From assembly GCF_027359575.1 (NCBI RefSeq), contig NZ_CP114784.1, forward strand, positions 1,735,819-1,799,818: a stretch of DNA of 64,000 nucleotides, in the 5' to 3' direction. This document shows, piece after piece, positions 61,984 to 64,000 of this stretch. A program made the translations under genes and the position numbers. The notes under the pieces are model-generated. The model was not told the DNA's origin and did no database searches. It saw nothing but the letters and a program-made list of their open reading frames with translations. This DNA comes from Prochlorococcus marinus str. MIT 0917 (GTDB taxonomy: Bacteria > Cyanobacteriota > Cyanobacteriia > PCC-6307 > Cyanobiaceae). How positions within the stretch are numbered: position 1 is the first letter of the stretch; every line of letters starts with the position of its first letter.

Positions 61984-63342
61984 TTGAGTGAAGAACTGTC
62001 ATCCATAAAAGGCTTAGATGCCCGAAAAGCTGCTTGGGAGGTTATCCAAGCAGTGGGTGGAGGAGCATTCGCAGATGTGGCTTTGGAAAGGATTTTTAAT
62101 CTCTATTCTTTTAAATCATTAGATAAAGCCCTGATAACTGAACTTTCTTATGGAGCAATTCGCCAAAGATATTTCTTAGATTGTTGGATTGATTCTTTAG
62201 GGAAAGTACCGGCAAACAAACAACCTCCTTTATTGAGATGGTTATTACATCTTGGGCTTTATCAAATTTTGAAAATGAAGCGGATTCCTCCTGCTGCTGC
62301 AATCAACACAACTGTCGAGCTTGCGAAAACCCATCATTTAAAAAAGCTTGCACCTGTTGTTAATGGGATCTTGCGATCTGCTCTTAGAAGAAAAGAGAAA
62401 GGTCTTTTGCTACCTATATCAAATAATCCGAGTTTGGAATTGGCAAAAAACGAGTCTCTTCCTATTTGGTTGGCAAAGGAATTGATTTCTTGGAAGGGAG
62501 TCGAACATGCTAAGCAGATTGCTAAAGCATTCAACAGTGTTAGTCCTATTGATATAAGAGTAAATAAATTGCGTGCAGATTTAAAAGATGTAAAAGAACT
62601 TTTTGATTCCTGTGGTATTCAAAATCAAGTAATCCCAAACTGTCCTTCCGGATTGGAAGTACGAGCTGGTGGAGGTGAACCTAGGAAATGGCCTGGTTAT
62701 GAAGAAGGTAAATGGAGTGTTCAAGATAGATCTTCTCAGCTAATTGCCCCATCATTAGGTCCTTTGCCTGGAGAAAATATCCTTGATGCTTGTGCTGCAC
62801 CAGGTGGTAAATCAACACATATTGCTGAATTAATGAATAATGAGGGCAAGATTTGGTCGGTTGATCGATCATCCAGAAGATCTAAAAAAATCTTCGCTAA
62901 CTCAGAGAGGTTAGGGACTAACTGTTTGCATCTATTGGTCGCAGATTCCAATGAGTTATTAGTCAAATATCCAGAATGGAAAAATTTTTTTGATCGAATA
63001 TTAATAGATGCACCATGCTCAGGATTGGGTACTCTTGCTCGCCACCCTGATGCAAGATGGAGGATGAATAGGGATAATATCCAGCAGCTTGTTTTACTTC
63101 AAAGTCAGCTACTCAATTCGTTAGCCCCTTTATTGAAAAATGGAGGCACACTGGTTTATTCCACTTGTACAATTCATCCTGAAGAAAATTTTAATCAGAT
63201 AAAAAATTTTCTTCAATTAAAATCCGAGTTTTTATTGGAATATGAAAAACAAATATGGCCTGGTCAGGAAGGTAATGGAGATGGTTTTTATATTGCTGTT
63301 TTAAATAAATTAAAAAATCAATCAAAGGATATAGGGTTTTAA
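61984..63342 (+). CDS. rsmB: 16S rRNA (cytosine-967-C5)-methyltransferase (RsmB/Sun)
   Basis: SAM-dependent m5C enzyme of the 30S subunit. The N-terminal NusB-like domain (1-150, LSYGAIRQRYFLDCWIDSLG) precedes the Rossmann methyltransferase: LDACAAPGGKSTHIAELM, catalytic Cys in IDAPCSGLGTLARHPDARWR, and the second Cys in VYSTCTIHPEEN. 452 residues, TTG start. Convergent with chlG. Confidence 0.95.
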   Translation: MSEELSSIKGLDARKAAWEVIQAVGGGAFADVALERIFNLYSFKSLDKALITELSYGAIRQRYFLDCWIDSLGKVPANKQPPLLRWLLHLGLYQILKMKRIPPAAAINTTVELAKTHHLKKLAPVVNGILRSALRRKEKGLLLPISNNPSLELAKNESLPIWLAKELISWKGVEHAKQIAKAFNSVSPIDIRVNKLRADLKDVKELFDSCGIQNQVIPNCPSGLEVRAGGGEPRKWPGYEEGKWSVQDRSSQLIAPSLGPLPGENILDACAAPGGKSTHIAELMNNEGKIWSVDRSSRRSKKIFANSERLGTNCLHLLVADSNELLVKYPEWKNFFDRILIDAPCSGLGTLARHPDARWRMNRDNIQQLVLLQSQLLNSLAPLLKNGGTLVYSTCTIHPEENFNQIKNFLQLKSEFLLEYEKQIWPGQEGNGDGFYIAVLNKLKNQSKDIGF

Positions 63343-63389
63343 CCCTTTTAAAATAGTTATTACTCTATTTTTAGAATTAATAATTAATT

Positions 63390-64000
63390 TTATAAACTAA
63401 TTAATGAACTATGTCCTATGGCTATTGCAGTCACAAGCATTCCTAAAATTAGAAATGGTTGTGCACTCGCTTGGTATTTAACATCAAATTTTAATGGATC
63501 ACGTAATAGCCATATGTCTTGAAATGTGATTTGAGGAATTATTAGCAAAACCAGAATGACAGATGCAAAATGTTGTCCTATCGCTATTAAAACTACTACC
63601 ATCGCCAGCTGAAAGATATCTATCATTCCTGCGCTGATACGACTTGCATTTTTAATACCAAAAACAACAGGAAGTGATTCAAGTCCAAGGCTTTTATCCC
63701 CTTCCACGCTTTTAAAATCATTTATTACGGCAATTCCTAAGCCTGACAAGCTATAGGCAAGAGTAAGGAGAGCAGTTGTCCACGTTAAATGTCCAAATAG
63801 AGCCTGTCCAGCCCACCAGGGAAGAGCTATATAGCTTGCACCAAGTGCATAATTCCCAAGCCAGCCATTTTGTTTGAGTTTTAAAGGTGGTGCTGAGTAA
63901 ATAAAACTTACAAATGAACCTCCCAATGCCAAAAGAAGGACGGAAGGAATTGTGTGATGTGCCCACAAATCTAATAAATAGGCAACTCCAAGACCGGCAA
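63390..64000 (-). CDS. chlG: Chlorophyll synthase ChlG, C-terminal part
   Basis: Integral membrane prenyltransferase that attaches the phytyl or geranylgeranyl tail to (divinyl) chlorophyllide. The visible 203 residues hold six membrane segments, IYSAPPLKLKQNGWLGNYAL, and the second Asp-rich motif NDFKSVEGDKSLGLESLPVV. The N-terminal part with the first Asp-rich motif is outside; the frame runs to the window end without a stop (GLGVAYLLDL), so this is a truncation of the window, not of the gene. Confidence 0.96.
   Translation of the reverse strand, partial: AGLGVAYLLDLWAHHTIPSVLLLALGGSFVSFIYSAPPLKLKQNGWLGNYALGASYIALPWWAGQALFGHLTWTTALLTLAYSLSGLGIAVINDFKSVEGDKSLGLESLPVVFGIKNASRISAGMIDIFQLAMVVVLIAIGQHFASVILVLLIIPQITFQDIWLLRDPLKFDVKYQASAQPFLILGMLVTAIAIGHSSLISL

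Overview
The window is a stretch of an AT-rich marine picocyanobacterial chromosome, almost certainly Prochlorococcus. The reasons are an rrn operon with tRNA-Ile and tRNA-Ala in the 16S-23S spacer, psaE beside mutM, the pipX-pipY pair, chlG, a Yfr2/Cyano-1-type RNA, many high-light-inducible (hli) genes, and short proteins of picocyanobacterial type (DUF4278, DUF1651). The gene content would fit a low-light clade I (NATL-like) strain, but that assignment is a guess.

Layout. 1-4351: 3' part of 16S, tRNA-Ile, tRNA-Ala, 23S, 5S and a shared terminator. 4361-10339: mutM, psaE, an unrecognised 349-residue protein, a LysM protein, an aldehyde dehydrogenase and a TVP38/DedA-type membrane protein. 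10340-13177: a small accessory stretch with a DUF4278 microprotein, the Yfr2-type sRNA, short ORFs, a DUF1651 gene flanked by two diverged copies of a 155-base repeat that each end in a terminator hairpin, then tRNA-Thr and tRNA-Tyr. 13286-34289: dense housekeeping (aroQ, miaE, cobI, dus, der, ecfT, pipX, pipY, sepF, proC, a GT4 glycosyltransferase, recO, deoC-like, hpf, lipB, an acyl-CoA ligase, ylqD, pdhC, queA, cysK and two Cys/Met-metabolism PLP enzymes).

34290-48474 is a genomic island of about 14 kb. It holds around forty mostly tiny genes: six overlapping hli genes in one operon and a seventh opposite, a PsaJ-like protein that has lost both presumed chlorophyll ligands, a tandem pair of lipoproteins, duplicated acidic microproteins, a family of EYxEW microproteins, repeats, and at the right edge a tyrosine recombinase whose start codon abuts the rpsD terminator. 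No known metabolic pathway is visible there; the hli and psaJ-like genes point to membrane, photosystem or stress functions.

48475-64000 returns to core genes: rpsD, yidD, a glutaredoxin-like protein, murE, a cysteine/cystine lyase-like enzyme, a PsbN-like protein, a nickel/cobalt-type permease, nfu, mqo, lepA, a DppC-type permease, trmH, a porin, rsmB and the 3' part of chlG, which runs off the window end.

Genes are tightly packed, with many 1-4 base stop/start overlaps (GTGA, ATGA, TTGA, TAATG) that imply translational coupling. The best leads are the island microprotein operons, the repeat/terminator pair around the DUF1651 gene, the PsaJ-like paralogue, and a DeoC homologue lacking the Schiff-base lysine.
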